Positions 27,038-36,267 of a stretch of 64,000 nucleotides of DNA are shown here, one piece after another. The stretch is from Erwinia sp. JUb26 (GTDB lineage Bacteria > Pseudomonadota > Gammaproteobacteria > Enterobacterales > Enterobacteriaceae): positions 248,001 through 312,000 of the forward strand of contig NZ_RJVB01000002.1 in the NCBI RefSeq assembly GCF_003751505.1, given 5' to 3'. Every line of letters begins with the position of its first letter. Within the stretch, counting starts at the first letter, position 1. The notes below the pieces were generated by a model. That model ran no database searches, was not told the origin of the DNA, and saw only the letters and a list, made by a program, of their open reading frames with translations. A program made the position numbers and the translations under genes.

Positions 27038-28078
27038 TCAGCCGCAGACGTTGCTCTCTTCCGCAGGGTAAAACGAATAGCTGTTAATAAAAGCCTGGCG
27101 CCATGCCTTAGGGGACATGCCAAAGCGCAGTTTGAAAAGCTTACTAAAAATACTGGGGCTGCTGAATCCACACAGGTAAGCGATGGTATCAATACGCTCC
27201 TCTGCAAAATTTTCTAACCGGTAGCGGGCTGACTTAAGCCGGACTTCCTGCAGCACGCGCATCACGGACGTATGCTGCTCAAGAAATGCACGATCCAGGC
27301 CTGAACGCGAACAGCGCAGGGCAACGGCAATCACGTCCGGCGACAGATTCACCTGAGCAAAGTTTTGCTCAATGTAGCGCTTGGCGGCGGAAAAAATAAA
27401 ATTTTTACTGCCTTCAATGCGGTTGCCGCGCTCTCTGCCGATATCCGCCAGCATCAGCAGCGAAACGTTATACAGCCCGTCCAGAATGCTGGAGATGGCT
27501 TTAGTGCTCAACTGCGCCGCATGCGCATCCAGCAGCATCATCTGCGAGCGAATAAACGGCGCCAGAGGCTGATCGTCAAGCGACAGGGCCAGTTCATCCA
27601 ACCCACCTCCCAGCGCCGCGCGGGCGTCGGCATAGGGCAGGATCAGAAACAGCTGTTTTACGTGACCGCTGTTGTAGTGCAGCGGCTTGTCTCGCTCATA
27701 CAGCGCAAGCGATCCTGCCGTCATCACTTTACTCTCTAGCAGCGTGCGCCCGGTCAGCTCCACGGTACCCTGCAGCAGCAGCGAAATAAACAGGCTGTCA
27801 GAGTCCGGTTTATAGGGGTTAAAAATGGCGTTGCTGGTTCCCCCCAGCACCGAGCTAAAGCTCCCCTGCGCGGCGTCCGACGCCCGCTGACCGGCCCTGC
27901 GATCCCCGGCACGGCGGTTATGAGCAATATCCGTGGTATAAGGTTTACAATTAGTTGTTAAAAATTCGTAACGTAGCTCAGTCTCTATTTCAGCAGTATC
28001 TACCGTGTGGAACTGATACAGTCCCTCCGGTCTTGGTAACACTATCGAAATGGGTCGCTTGATCAGTTGCTGATTCAT
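27038..28078 (-). CDS. AraC family transcriptional regulator
   Basis: A 346-residue regulator. The N-terminal ~200 residues look like an AraC-binding-like (cupin) domain with LQGTVELTGR and GSLALYERDKPLHYNSG. The C-terminal DNA-binding part is at about 230-335 with SPDVIAVALRCSRSGLDRAF and IDTIAYLCGFSSPSIFSKLF followed by FGMSPKAWR. No obvious target lies beside it: the gene faces an Lrp-type gene in front and an AT-rich gene-poor stretch behind. It may act elsewhere in the genome. Confidence 0.82.
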   Translation of the reverse strand: MNQQLIKRPISIVLPRPEGLYQFHTVDTAEIETELRYEFLTTNCKPYTTDIAHNRRAGDRRAGQRASDAAQGSFSSVLGGTSNAIFNPYKPDSDSLFISLLLQGTVELTGRTLLESKVMTAGSLALYERDKPLHYNSGHVKQLFLILPYADARAALGGGLDELALSLDDQPLAPFIRSQMMLLDAHAAQLSTKAISSILDGLYNVSLLMLADIGRERGNRIEGSKNFIFSAAKRYIEQNFAQVNLSPDVIAVALRCSRSGLDRAFLEQHTSVMRVLQEVRLKSARYRLENFAEERIDTIAYLCGFSSPSIFSKLFKLRFGMSPKAWRQAFINSYSFYPAEESNVCG

Positions 28079-28491
28079 TTGGTTTCACCTGCTGTATTAA
28101 ATAAGCAGAATCCTTTCCCACGCAGGAAATCTAAACAAAAAATGCAATTAAAAAAAGACTCAGATCTTTCTTTTTTGACCTGTGAGGGAGAAAAACAAAA
28201 AATGACGGGCAAAGATATTTGATAGAATAGTTATTTTACTTAGTATTGTCGTAACCAGTAGCATACCTTAACAGTTCAGGAAGGCCCAATTTTACACTTT
28301 CTTTACGGTCTTATGTCATTCTCCGGGCATGAGAAGTTGAGCTAATGGTTAACCGCACACACAGCAAAGCATTAGATTGATTTATATAAGATGATTTTAT
28401 TCGACATCCTATGAGCTGAAAGTATAAATACGTTTTATATTTTCTTTTTGCTCCGAAAAAATTTAATAAAAGATATGTTGAGGAACATAGA
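28079..28491. other. AT-rich spacer between the AraC-type gene and the small membrane protein gene
   Basis: About 410 bp, clearly lower in GC than the flanks, with A/T runs and no gene of convincing length. It must hold the promoters of the AraC-type gene (leftward) and of the small membrane protein gene (rightward). No operator was recognised. The composition suggests acquired or H-NS-bound DNA (inference). Confidence 0.4.
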
Positions 28492-28608
28492 ATGAGCGAC
28501 CTGATATTAATGACAGTAGCGATACTATTAATTGTCGTTTCTGCATATAGTCTTTTTTCTTATATTAAAGACAGAAAGACCTCGTCTTTCCCTAAGAAAA
28601 AACGCTAG
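28492..28608 (+). CDS. Small single-span membrane protein, 38 residues
   Basis: Starts ATG AGC GAC at 28492 with AGGA seven bases upstream and ends TAG at 28606-28608. The protein has a short polar start, one hydrophobic span (LILMTVAILLIVVSAYSLF, residues 4-22) and a basic tail (YIKDRK then FPKKKR). This fits a single inner-membrane helix with the C-terminus in the cytoplasm by the positive-inside rule, and resembles the unnamed small membrane proteins reported in enterobacteria. It is followed 38 bp later by a hairpin terminator. The function is unknown. Confidence 0.65.
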   Translation: MSDLILMTVAILLIVVSAYSLFSYIKDRKTSSFPKKKR

Positions 28609-28646
28609 TTCGTTTAAGTGATTTTTGACTTTTTGTTATCCTTTCC

Positions 28647-28665
28647 AGCCCGATTAATTCGGGCT
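28647..28665 (+). terminator. Terminator after the small membrane protein gene
   Basis: AGCCCGA and TCGGGCT form a 7-bp stem with a short AT loop, followed by TATTGGTTTG. Its place right after the 38-codon frame supports that frame being a real transcription unit. Confidence 0.6.
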
Positions 28666-29779
28666 TATTGGTTTGTGCTTGTCTAAAATCAGCGCGAACC
28701 ACGGCGCTCATGGTCAAATGCCACATCTGCTATCCCTCTGATTCACACCGCGAACTCGATCGCCTTACGGGTTAATCTGTCACCTTTGTTGTGCCGATTC
28801 ATATGCACATTCAGTTTCCAGTACATTCCACTTTCTCAACAGGTATCAACCCCATTCAGCCCCCGTGGCTTATAGCGCATGCCTGCAGCGATCGGCACCC
28901 AAATACGCCAACTAAAAAGTACAATATTTCGCCAACGATGTAACTATTCGACCTTTGCAGATGCAGGCAACGTTATAGAAACCCTGCCGCGTATATATCC
29001 GCCATTTCGCACTAAATGACACATCTGGCCGGTTTACAAATGGCCCAGTCACCACACTTTATTTTTGGCGTTTTTTCGTCCCCAGATGGCGAACAGGAGT
29101 AACTTCTATTCTTAACCGAATCTTCAGTAAGATTCTGCCAAAACCGAACTTAGCCTGGCGATATAAACGATATTCTTAACTGTTTTTTCCATGAGGACAT
29201 GGCTGGGCTGACGGGGAAAAAATGCATTTGTTCTTAAGCGTCTTAAGAATTGGGCGCTGGATGCGGCTTGAATCCCTCCTGTTCACCGCACAGCAAGACG
29301 ACAAATGGTTTGCCTCATGCACGGGTACTCAAGAAAGTACCCCGATCCCAGCCCCGTGCTCCTTGCTTAACTGCGAAACGCTTCAATCACAGTGACGCCA
29401 AAGCATCGATAAATGCACTTTGCGGCACAGGTAGCCAGACGATGAAAAACCCGTACGACGCGCCCGGCGGTAAATGCTAACAGGAGGTGTAAAATACGAA
29501 TAGACGCGCCGCTGTGTGAATGCGCGGTGAAACGCTGCCGGGTATAGCGTGCATCACCCGACGAGAGTCGTCATGCTCAATCCCCGTGCGGGTTCTCCGC
29601 ATTGGCTCTTTTCTTCTTTTATACGATGCGGGTTTCTGCCGCAGGATGGCGATACCGGACAGAGGATAGCGGCAGTGAAACTGCAAAAATGCGTTTCTTC
29701 AGCAACCCGTTCATCACCCTGCGTTACATCTGGCTTATTTGAAAGCGCTTCCTTACAATAAGCGTTCTGTTCACAGCAA
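28666..29779. other. Gene-poor region, about 1.1 kb
   Basis: No frame here has a start site, domain or codon pattern that I trust; the longest (76 codons at 29250-29480) looks random. A strong Shine-Dalgarno-like AGGAGGTG at about 29481-29488 has no start codon at the right distance, and the palindromic CTTAAG occurs twice near 29235. The region could be the worn remains of lost genes. The right end holds the promoter of the LacI-type gene. Confidence 0.4.
29741..29752. promoter_or_regulatory. Candidate LacI-family operator upstream of the LacI-type gene
   Basis: GAAAGCGCTTCC is a palindrome with a central CG, 10 of 12 positions symmetric, 42 bp before the GTG start. It suggests autoregulation. 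Its flanks differ from the operators found at 36172 and 36268, so a different LacI-family protein may be involved. Confidence 0.4.
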
Positions 29780-29794
29780 ATGCAAGGAATGACG

Positions 29795-30799
29795 GTGCCG
29801 AAAGCAATTCCAAATTCCACCATCGTGGATATTGCCCGACGAGCTGGCGTCACTAATATCACGGTATCACGCGCGTTTAATAAACCTGAGCTGGTTAAAC
29901 CCGCCACCCGTGAAAAAATCCATGCGATAGCCAAAGAACTGAATTATGTCCCGAACGCTTTTGCACAGGGATTAAAAAGCAGCAGCAGCCAGATTATTGG
30001 CATCGTCACCAGCAGCCTGTACAACCCGTTTTATTCTTCTCTGATTCAGAGGGTTTCTCGCATTGCGCGGAAACAGGGTTATCAGATCATGTTATTTGAT
30101 ACGGACGGCAGTGAAGAGGCGGAAAATCAGGCCGTACAGGCGCTGTTCAGCTATAAGGCACGCGGTATTTTGCTCTCGGCGGTGCGTGATGATAAGCAGT
30201 ATCAACCCGCCTATCTCGAACAGGCAGAATCCTATCATATCCCATTGATTCTTATAGATAGAGATATCTTCAATCGGCAGCTTAGCGGCGTTTTTCTGAA
30301 TAACAAGGAGATTGGACTTCTGGCCGGAGAATATCTTGCCGCTCAACCAGAGTCTAAAATGCTTATTCTCGGCGGCCCGGCGAACTCGGAAATCACGTTA
30401 AGCCGAACGGCCGGAATTCTGGACGCGTTATACGGTAAGAAAAACCACATTACCATTATCAACGGTGACTATGATTTTATATCGCAGGAGCAGGAAGTCA
30501 GGAACTGGCTGATGCAGGAAGAGAATCAGCCAGACTATATTATTGGTCTGAACGGGATTATTACGCTGGGCGCGATGTCCATATGCCATGAGTTAAATAT
30601 TTATCCGAGCGTGAAGTTTTTCTCTGTGGATAAGCCGCCAGGAGCAACCAGTTATGGAATGCGTATTGCCGGGGTTTATCATGATACGGAAATGCTGGGA
30701 GAGGTTGCGGCGGAATTATTGTTTAACGCGATTAAAACGGCGGATAGCGATCGGGTTATACGGCGTGAATTTTTCACCGGGAGTCTGCTGGTTCCCTGA
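29795..30799 (+). CDS. LacI family transcriptional regulator
   Basis: About 334 residues from the GTG at 29795, preferred because AAGGA lies six bases upstream; ATG at 29780 is in frame and possible. The N-terminal helix-turn-helix and hinge read TIVDIARRAGVTNITVSRAF and LNYVPNAFAQGL. The rest is a periplasmic-binding-like effector domain (SQIIGIVTSSLYNPFYSSLI, LIDRDIFNRQLSGVFLNNKE). It probably senses a sugar, polyol or phospho-sugar. The ribose-type ABC and dehydrogenase operon that converges on it across the repeat region is the likely target. Confidence 0.85.
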   Translation: MPKAIPNSTIVDIARRAGVTNITVSRAFNKPELVKPATREKIHAIAKELNYVPNAFAQGLKSSSSQIIGIVTSSLYNPFYSSLIQRVSRIARKQGYQIMLFDTDGSEEAENQAVQALFSYKARGILLSAVRDDKQYQPAYLEQAESYHIPLILIDRDIFNRQLSGVFLNNKEIGLLAGEYLAAQPESKMLILGGPANSEITLSRTAGILDALYGKKNHITIINGDYDFISQEQEVRNWLMQEENQPDYIIGLNGIITLGAMSICHELNIYPSVKFFSVDKPPGATSYGMRIAGVYHDTEMLGEVAAELLFNAIKTADSDRVIRREFFTGSLLVP

Positions 30800-30953
30800 G
30801 TGGAGGATGCTGCCAGGTACTGTGCTCTGGTGAGCGTTTTGGAACGGACTTTTCGCTGCCAGCCCTGCACTCAGGCAAGCGTTTAGGGGCGTGAATTTTG
30901 AGGCATCTTTTTTGCTGCAAGCGCGGAGTCCGGGCGACCGTTACGTGGACTAA

Positions 30954-31019
30954 CGCCGAGTCGCCGTAAACACGTCCCTGTGGGCTTGGCTGCGGCCTCC
31001 CTGCCGCAGACACCCGGCT
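30954..31019 (+). repeat. Dispersed intergenic element, copy 1 (forward)
   Basis: The stretch around CGTAAACACGTCCCTGTGGG, then a CTGCGGC/GCCGCAG hairpin and CTCCCTGC, shares its order of blocks with the reverse strand of 31317-31380 (CGTGAACACGTCCGTGTGG, later ATCCCTGCG). Two diverged copies in opposite orientation within 430 bp point to a non-coding repetitive family. Confidence 0.55.
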
Positions 31020-31033
31020 TATATTCCCCGTAG

Positions 31034-31120
31034 CGTTCGCCTTATCTATCAATGATTTGCTTTGAAATGCCCCAAAACGTTCGCCTTTCACATCAATGCG
31101 TTGCTTTAAATGCCCCAAAG
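31034..31120. repeat. Imperfect 44-bp tandem duplication
   Basis: The block beginning CGTTCGCCTT and ending AAATGCCCCAAA occurs at 31034 and again at 31078, with a few substitutions and one indel. No gene is affected. Confidence 0.7.
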
Positions 31121-31316
31121 CTCGCGTTATAGCCGAAGTACTGCCGCAAAACTCAATAGATCCACAAGTTCAGGCAACGCTACCGTTCCAGACAACTAAG
31201 CCCTTAATCCACAGCGAAACCGAAGCCTTCAGCACCCCAGTCAGATGCACAAAGCCCCACTCGGTTTGACTCACAGCGAAACCAGAACAATTGGGCAATC
31301 GGTGACGGGCGGGTTC

Positions 31317-31380
31317 GCGGACCGTTGAGCGCAGGGATGCGCGATTCGAGGCCACACGGACGTGTTCACGCCGAGTCCGC
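31317..31380 (-). repeat. Dispersed intergenic element, copy 2 (reverse)
   Basis: On the minus strand this reads ACTCGGCGTGAACACGTCCG, then GTGTGGCCT and CATCCCTGCG, matching the element at 30954-31019 in block order. It directly abuts the 43-bp tandem array. Confidence 0.55.
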
Positions 31381-31390
31381 GAACCCGACC

Positions 31391-31535
31391 GACACCGATA
31401 CGCCAGACGAAGATCTTCCTGCGATACAATCCCGACACCGATACGCCTGATAACGATCTCCTCGCGACACAATCCCGACACCGATACGCCAGACGACGAT
31501 CTCCTCGCGACACAATCCCGATACCGATATGCCAA
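31391..31535. repeat. 43-bp tandem repeat array, about 3.4 copies
   Basis: The marker GACACCGATACGCC occurs at 31391, 31434 and 31477, and a diverged form at 31520, each exactly 43 bp apart. Between markers the unit continues with a CGATCTCCTCGCGA-like segment and CACAATCCC; copies 2 and 3 are most alike. There is no unique spacer, so it is not CRISPR. The array ends a few bases before the permease stop codon (31542), so it lies in the operon's 3' end. Confidence 0.85.
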
Positions 31536-31541
31536 TCGACC

Positions 31542-32537
31542 CTACTTACGCCTTACCGAACTCAAATAAATCGCCGCCAGAATAATCCCACCCTTCACCA
31601 CGTTCTGAATATACGGCGACACGCTCATCAGATTCAGCCCGTTGTTCAGCACGCCGAGCATCATCGCCCCCACCAGCGTACCGATAATTGCCCCGCGACC
31701 GCCGGAAATCGCCGCGCCGCCCAGCACCACTGCCGCAATCGCATCCAGCTCAAAGCCTTCACCAGCATTTGGCTGGCCGCTCATCAGGCGGGAGGTCAGC
31801 ACCAGACCGGCCAGCGCCGCCGTCACGCCGCTGATCACATACACCAGCATCTTGTAGCGCTGCACGCGAATACCGCTCAGCCGTGCAGCCTCTTCATTCC
31901 CACCGATGGCATAAACGTAACGACCAAACGACAGGTGGTGCAGCATGATCCACGCCACCACGTACACCGCCGCCATCACCAGAATCGGCACCTGAATGCC
32001 CAAGACCGTGCCGCGCCCCAGGAAGGAGAACACATCCGGCAGGCCGGAGATCGGATATCCACCGGTGTACAGCAGCGCCAGGCCACGGGCGATGCCCATT
32101 GATGCCAGGGTGACGATAATCGGCGGCATCCGCAGCCAGGCGATACAGGTCCCGTTCGCCAGACCAAACAGTACGCCGACCAGCAGCGCGGCCAGCACCG
32201 CCAGCGGTACAGGAACGGCAGCCATCATCAGTCCGGCAGCAACGGAACCGGCCAGCGCCATCACCGGACCGACGGACAGATCGATACCGCCGGTCAGGAT
32301 CGCGCAGGTCATGCCGACGGCGATAATGGCGTTAATAGATACCTGACGAGCAACGTTGGTCAGGTTGTTCACCGTCAGAAAACTGTCGTTCAGCAGACTC
32401 ATCAGCACAAACAGCACCACAAAGCCGATAAACGGCAGCACGGCAGGATGATGAAGCAGTTTTTCCCAGCGCTTAGCCAGCCCTGGTCCCGCAGCGCGGG
32501 GAGTTGAGGTAGATGACATCTGTTCGATTCCGCTCAT
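31542..32537 (-). CDS. Ribose-type sugar ABC transporter permease
   Basis: A 331-residue BPD_transp_2 permease (RbsC/XylH type) with about ten spans. The family coupling region is [20 protein letters not shown] and the glycine-rich block is [20 protein letters not shown]. It is the last gene of the leftward operon and overlaps the ATPase gene by 4 bp. The substrate is a sugar or polyol; the dehydrogenase at the head of the operon favours a polyol (inference). Confidence 0.9.
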   Translation of the reverse strand: MSGIEQMSSTSTPRAAGPGLAKRWEKLLHHPAVLPFIGFVVLFVLMSLLNDSFLTVNNLTNVARQVSINAIIAVGMTCAILTGGIDLSVGPVMALAGSVAAGLMMAAVPVPLAVLAALLVGVLFGLANGTCIAWLRMPPIIVTLASMGIARGLALLYTGGYPISGLPDVFSFLGRGTVLGIQVPILVMAAVYVVAWIMLHHLSFGRYVYAIGGNEEAARLSGIRVQRYKMLVYVISGVTAALAGLVLTSRLMSGQPNAGEGFELDAIAAVVLGGAAISGGRGAIIGTLVGAMMLGVLNNGLNLMSVSPYIQNVVKGGIILAAIYLSSVRRK

Positions 32538-34030
32538 TGTGCGCTCCCGGTGGCATGTAGCATGATGTTGCCAGATTCGATTTCATTTCCCGCCAGTTCG
32601 GCGACGATGTGCCCGCCCCGGAATACCAGCACCCGGTCGCAAACGCCGATAATTTCCGGCAGCTCGGAAGAAATCATGATGATAGAAATGCCTTTGGCAG
32701 TCAGTTGCTGCATCAGTTGATAAATTTCCGATTTCGCGCCCACGTCGATACCGCGCGTCGGCTCATCAAAGATCAAAATATTGCAGTCGTTGTTCAGCCA
32801 GCGGGCGATCACCACCTTCTGCTGGTTGCCGCCGCTCAGGGTCGATACCGCGGTATCGGCGTCGGGCGTTTTCACCCCTACCGCGCGGATCAACTTTTGT
32901 ACAATGTCGCGCTCTTTACCGGCATGAACAAAAATTTTGCCGCGCTTTTCGTGGCGGTTAAGGGTGATGTTCTGCGCCACGGAAAACGGCAACACCAGCC
33001 CTTCTGTTTTGCGGTTTTCCGGCAGCAGGCCAATTCCCTGCTGTAACGCATGTGCCGGGCTGCTCAGCTTGCCGTCCTGGCCATTAAGCTTGACGCTTTT
33101 GCGATAGCAGGGGCTGGCACCGATCAGCGCCGAGATGGTTTCGGTACGCCCGGAACCCACCAGCCCGGCGAAGCCGAGAATTTCCCCCGCGTGCAGATGG
33201 AAAGTATCCGTCTGGCTCTGCTTCGTGCGCTGAACGCTGGCTTCCAGCAGCAGCCTGGTGCGATCCGGCACGTGCGACTTCACCGGGAAGGTATTTTCAA
33301 TTTTGCGGCCCACCATCAGCTTCACCAGTTCATCGACGTCGGTGTCACTGGTTGGCAGCGTTTCGATGTAGCAGCCGTCGCGCAATACGGTGATGCGGTC
33401 GCAAACCGCAAAGATTTCATCCAGGTGGTGCGAGATAAACACCATCCCCACGCCCAGCAGGCGCAGATCGTTCATCACGCTGAACAGGTGCTCGGCCTCG
33501 CCCGGCGTCAGCGTGGCGGTCGGTTCATCCAGCACCAGCACGCGCGCATCCAGCGACAGCGCTTTGGCAATTTCAACAAACTGCTGCTGCGCCACACTCA
33601 ACTGCTCCACCGGGCAGTCCATATCGATATCCACCGCCAGGCGTTTGAAGACGCTGCGGGCCTTACGGCGCATCTCCCGGCGATCCAACAGCCCCCAGCG
33701 GTTTTTTATTTCCCGGTTGAGGAAAATATTATCGATCGCGCTCATATACGGGATCAGTGAGAACTCCTGAAATATAATTCCGATGCCCGCTTCAATCGCG
33801 TGGCGATAATTGGGAAAACGGCAATGCTTCCCCTGCAAGATAATTTCCCCTTCGTCCGGCTGGTGAATACCGCACATAATTTTCACCAACGTTGATTTAC
33901 CCGCGCCGTTTTCTCCGAGCAGCGCATGAATTTCACCGGGCTGCACCGTCAGGTTAATACCGTCCAGCGCTTTCACTCCGGGAAAGGATTTTTTAATCTG
34001 TTTTAATTCCAGTAAAGGTGTCATCAGCAT
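32534..34030 (-). CDS. Ribose-type sugar ABC transporter, duplicated ATPase
   Basis: A 498-residue RbsA/MglA-type protein with two fused ABC domains. The first has Walker [10 protein letters not shown] (about residue 38), signature [15 protein letters not shown] and Walker [12 protein letters not shown]. The second has a degenerate Walker A region around GLVGSGRTE and the signature [15 protein letters not shown] with [11 protein letters not shown], as usual for this family. It energises the RbsC-like permease. The binding-protein gene is 48 bp upstream. Confidence 0.92.
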   Translation of the reverse strand: MLMTPLLELKQIKKSFPGVKALDGINLTVQPGEIHALLGENGAGKSTLVKIMCGIHQPDEGEIILQGKHCRFPNYRHAIEAGIGIIFQEFSLIPYMSAIDNIFLNREIKNRWGLLDRREMRRKARSVFKRLAVDIDMDCPVEQLSVAQQQFVEIAKALSLDARVLVLDEPTATLTPGEAEHLFSVMNDLRLLGVGMVFISHHLDEIFAVCDRITVLRDGCYIETLPTSDTDVDELVKLMVGRKIENTFPVKSHVPDRTRLLLEASVQRTKQSQTDTFHLHAGEILGFAGLVGSGRTETISALIGASPCYRKSVKLNGQDGKLSSPAHALQQGIGLLPENRKTEGLVLPFSVAQNITLNRHEKRGKIFVHAGKERDIVQKLIRAVGVKTPDADTAVSTLSGGNQQKVVIARWLNNDCNILIFDEPTRGIDVGAKSEIYQLMQQLTAKGISIIMISSELPEIIGVCDRVLVFRGGHIVAELAGNEIESGNIMLHATGSAQ

Positions 34031-34078
34031 CGCTTCCGGGTTATCGCTCTGCCTGCGCAGAGCGAATATTTCACGCTA

Positions 34079-34996
34079 TTACCAGCTAAAGCCTTTTGCA
34101 TTGCTGTGGTCGATCAGCTTAACTTTTACCGGTACGGTTTTCGGAATATTGGCACCCCAGTGGCGGGCCAGGGCAATCCCCAGCGCGATGCGCAGCTGGT
34201 CACGCGGGAACTGTGCGGAGGTGGCGATAAACGGTGAGTCCGCCTTTTCGATCTCTTTAATCGCTTCCGGCTGGCCGTCAACGCTGACCAGTTTCACCTT
34301 GGCGCCGCTGCTCTGAATCGCCGCCAGCGCACCCAGCGCGCCGGTATCGTTAACGCTGAAAATACCGTTCAGATCCGGGGCCGACTGCAGCATATTTTCC
34401 GTCACGGTCAGCGCGCTATCACGCTCCTGCTTGCCGTTCTGCTTGGTGACGATCTTGATATCCGGGTACTTTTTCATTGCGTCCTCAAAGCCGCGTACGC
34501 GCTCAAGGATGGGCACCACCGGAATACCGTCGAGGATGGCGACCTTGCCTTTCCCACCGATGGATTTCGCCAGATACTCCCCGGCCTGTAGCCCGGCGTC
34601 ATAGTTCTCGGAGCCCACAAACGAGTCCACCGGACCTTCGGCCTGGGCATCAATAGCCACCACCACCGCACCCGCCTTATGGGCTGACATCACGGCGGAC
34701 TGCACGCCCACCGTATCCGTCGGGTTGATCAGCAGAATATCGATTTTCTTTTGCAGCATGTCTTCAACGTCATTAATCTGCTTGGAAACATCGTGGTGCG
34801 CGTCGGCAACATACACCTTCGCACCTATTTCAGCGGCGGCCTGTTCCAGCGACTGTTTCATGGTGACGAAATAATCGTTATTTAACTCCTGGAATGAGAC
34901 GCCAATGGTTAATTGCTTTGCTAAAGCAGCATTTGCAGCCAACAACATTCCGCCCGCGATAATAATCGGCAGCGTTTTTTTGACGAATGAAAACAT
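34079..34996 (-). CDS. Ribose-type sugar ABC transporter, periplasmic binding protein
   Basis: A 305-residue Peripla_BP_4 protein. The signal peptide ends near LAANAALA. The N-terminal LTIGVSFQELNNDYFVTMKQ, the DMLQKKIDILLINPTDTVGV block, VVAIDAQAEGPVDSFVGSEN and GIFSVNDTGALGALAAI are typical of ribose- and polyol-binding proteins. The ligand is unidentified. It lies 70 bp downstream of the dehydrogenase gene, a usual place for extra initiation or message stabilisation to raise binding-protein levels. Confidence 0.9.
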   Translation of the reverse strand: MFSFVKKTLPIIIAGGMLLAANAALAKQLTIGVSFQELNNDYFVTMKQSLEQAAAEIGAKVYVADAHHDVSKQINDVEDMLQKKIDILLINPTDTVGVQSAVMSAHKAGAVVVAIDAQAEGPVDSFVGSENYDAGLQAGEYLAKSIGGKGKVAILDGIPVVPILERVRGFEDAMKKYPDIKIVTKQNGKQERDSALTVTENMLQSAPDLNGIFSVNDTGALGALAAIQSSGAKVKLVSVDGQPEAIKEIEKADSPFIATSAQFPRDQLRIALGIALARHWGANIPKTVPVKVKLIDHSNAKGFSW

Positions 34997-35066
34997 GGAT
35001 ATTCTCCTGTAGGGGGAAGTTTTTTTATTGATTTATTAACCACGGTACAAATAACATCGGTAAAAA

Positions 35067-36134
35067 CTACGGAACCAGAACAACTTTAATAGAATCGGTG
35101 GAGTCGGCGAGAGCAAATGCCTCATCCCATTTTTCAAGTGAATAACTGTGGGTGACCACGCCTTTCGATGTCACCAGCCCGCGTTCAAACAGGTCGATGG
35201 CAATTTCATAGCTGTAAGGGGCCAGGTGCGCGCCGCGAATATCCAGCTCTTTGCGGTCGCCGATTATCGACCAGTCAACGGTGGTTTCTTTGCCGAACAC
35301 GCTGAACTCCACGAAGCGGCCCAGCTTGCGGATCATCTGCAGGCCCTGGGTTACGCCCACCGGGGATCCGGTTGCCTCGATGTAAACATCACAGCCGTAG
35401 CCACCGGTCAGCGACTTAACGATTTTGTCGGCATCTTCCTTCAGCGGGTTGATCACCACGTCGGCACCGTATTCTTTTGCCAGCGCAAGGCGATCGTCCA
35501 TTGCGTCGATAACGATCAGTTTTTTCGGCGTTTTCAGCCGCGCCACCTGTACCATACACAGGCCCAGCGGCCCGGCTCCGGCCAGCACCACCACATCATC
35601 CAGCTGGATATCGCCGCGCGCCACGGTGTGGATCGCACAGGCCATCGGCTCAATCAGTACTGCATCTTCGTGGCTCAGGCTTTCCGGGATCTTGTGGACG
35701 ATAGCGTTGGCCGAGAAGCGCATATATTCCGCCATCCCCCCCTCGGCCACGTCTTTCTGGAAGCCGTAAATATTGTGGGTTTCACACATCCAGTAGCTGC
35801 CGGATTTGCAGTAGCGGCAGTCCCAGCAGGGAACGATTTGTTCAGCAATCACCCGCTCACCGACGCGGAACTTCTTCTCGCTGCCCTCGCCCAGCGCGGC
35901 AACGCGGCCGTAGAATTCGTGCCCCGGGATCACCGGCGGCTTCACCCACGGGTTCTCTCCCCAGAACATCTGTGCGCCGTTTTTACACTTGCAGTCACCG
36001 GCACAGATGCCGCAGCCTTCGACTTTTATCACCAGTTCGTTGGCCTTTGGCAGCGGCACCGGAACCTGCTCAAAGCGATAATCCTGTGGGCCGTGGCAGA
36101 CAACGGCGCTCATCTTCTCGGGCAGCTGACTCAT
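35067..36134 (-). CDS. Zinc-dependent polyol dehydrogenase, possibly erythritol/L-threitol type
   Basis: 355 residues from the ATG at 36134, which follows GGAGAGAG; a TTG at 36152 is less likely. A medium-chain zinc dehydrogenase: catalytic zinc ligands in GCGICAGDCKC and PGHEFYG, structural zinc Cys in CWDCRYCKSGSYWMC, and NAD-binding VLAGAGPLGLCMVQVARL. It resembles proteins named erythritol/L-threitol dehydrogenase (EltD) more than threonine or sorbitol dehydrogenase by memory; the specificity is not proven. It heads an operon with a ribose-type ABC importer, so it probably oxidises the imported polyol. Confidence 0.75.
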   Translation of the reverse strand: MSQLPEKMSAVVCHGPQDYRFEQVPVPLPKANELVIKVEGCGICAGDCKCKNGAQMFWGENPWVKPPVIPGHEFYGRVAALGEGSEKKFRVGERVIAEQIVPCWDCRYCKSGSYWMCETHNIYGFQKDVAEGGMAEYMRFSANAIVHKIPESLSHEDAVLIEPMACAIHTVARGDIQLDDVVVLAGAGPLGLCMVQVARLKTPKKLIVIDAMDDRLALAKEYGADVVINPLKEDADKIVKSLTGGYGCDVYIEATGSPVGVTQGLQMIRKLGRFVEFSVFGKETTVDWSIIGDRKELDIRGAHLAPYSYEIAIDLFERGLVTSKGVVTHSYSLEKWDEAFALADSTDSIKVVLVP

Positions 36135-36171
36135 TTCTCTCTCCAGTAGCAAAATTGATCGTCACATTCGA

Positions 36172-36189
36172 AATGTTGACGTTGTCATT
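36172..36189. promoter_or_regulatory. LacI-type operator, proximal copy
   Basis: AATGTTGACGTTGTCATT lies 38 bp upstream of the dehydrogenase start. Its reverse complement differs from the site at 36268 by one base. The CG-centred semi-palindrome with TG...CA ends is the LacI-family pattern. Confidence 0.65.
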
Positions 36190-36267
36190 AAGCAGTAAAT
36201 AAAAAATACGAATTTTCTATTCATATCTAACTTGATGATTTATTCATGATTTCTGATAAAAAAACAA

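Noticed and set aside
29250-29480. 76-codon frame in the gene-poor region
   Set aside because: Composition looks random, with no start site signal and no recognisable family.
31391-31535. Possible CRISPR array
   Set aside because: The 43-bp units run head to tail without unique spacers, and no cas genes are nearby.
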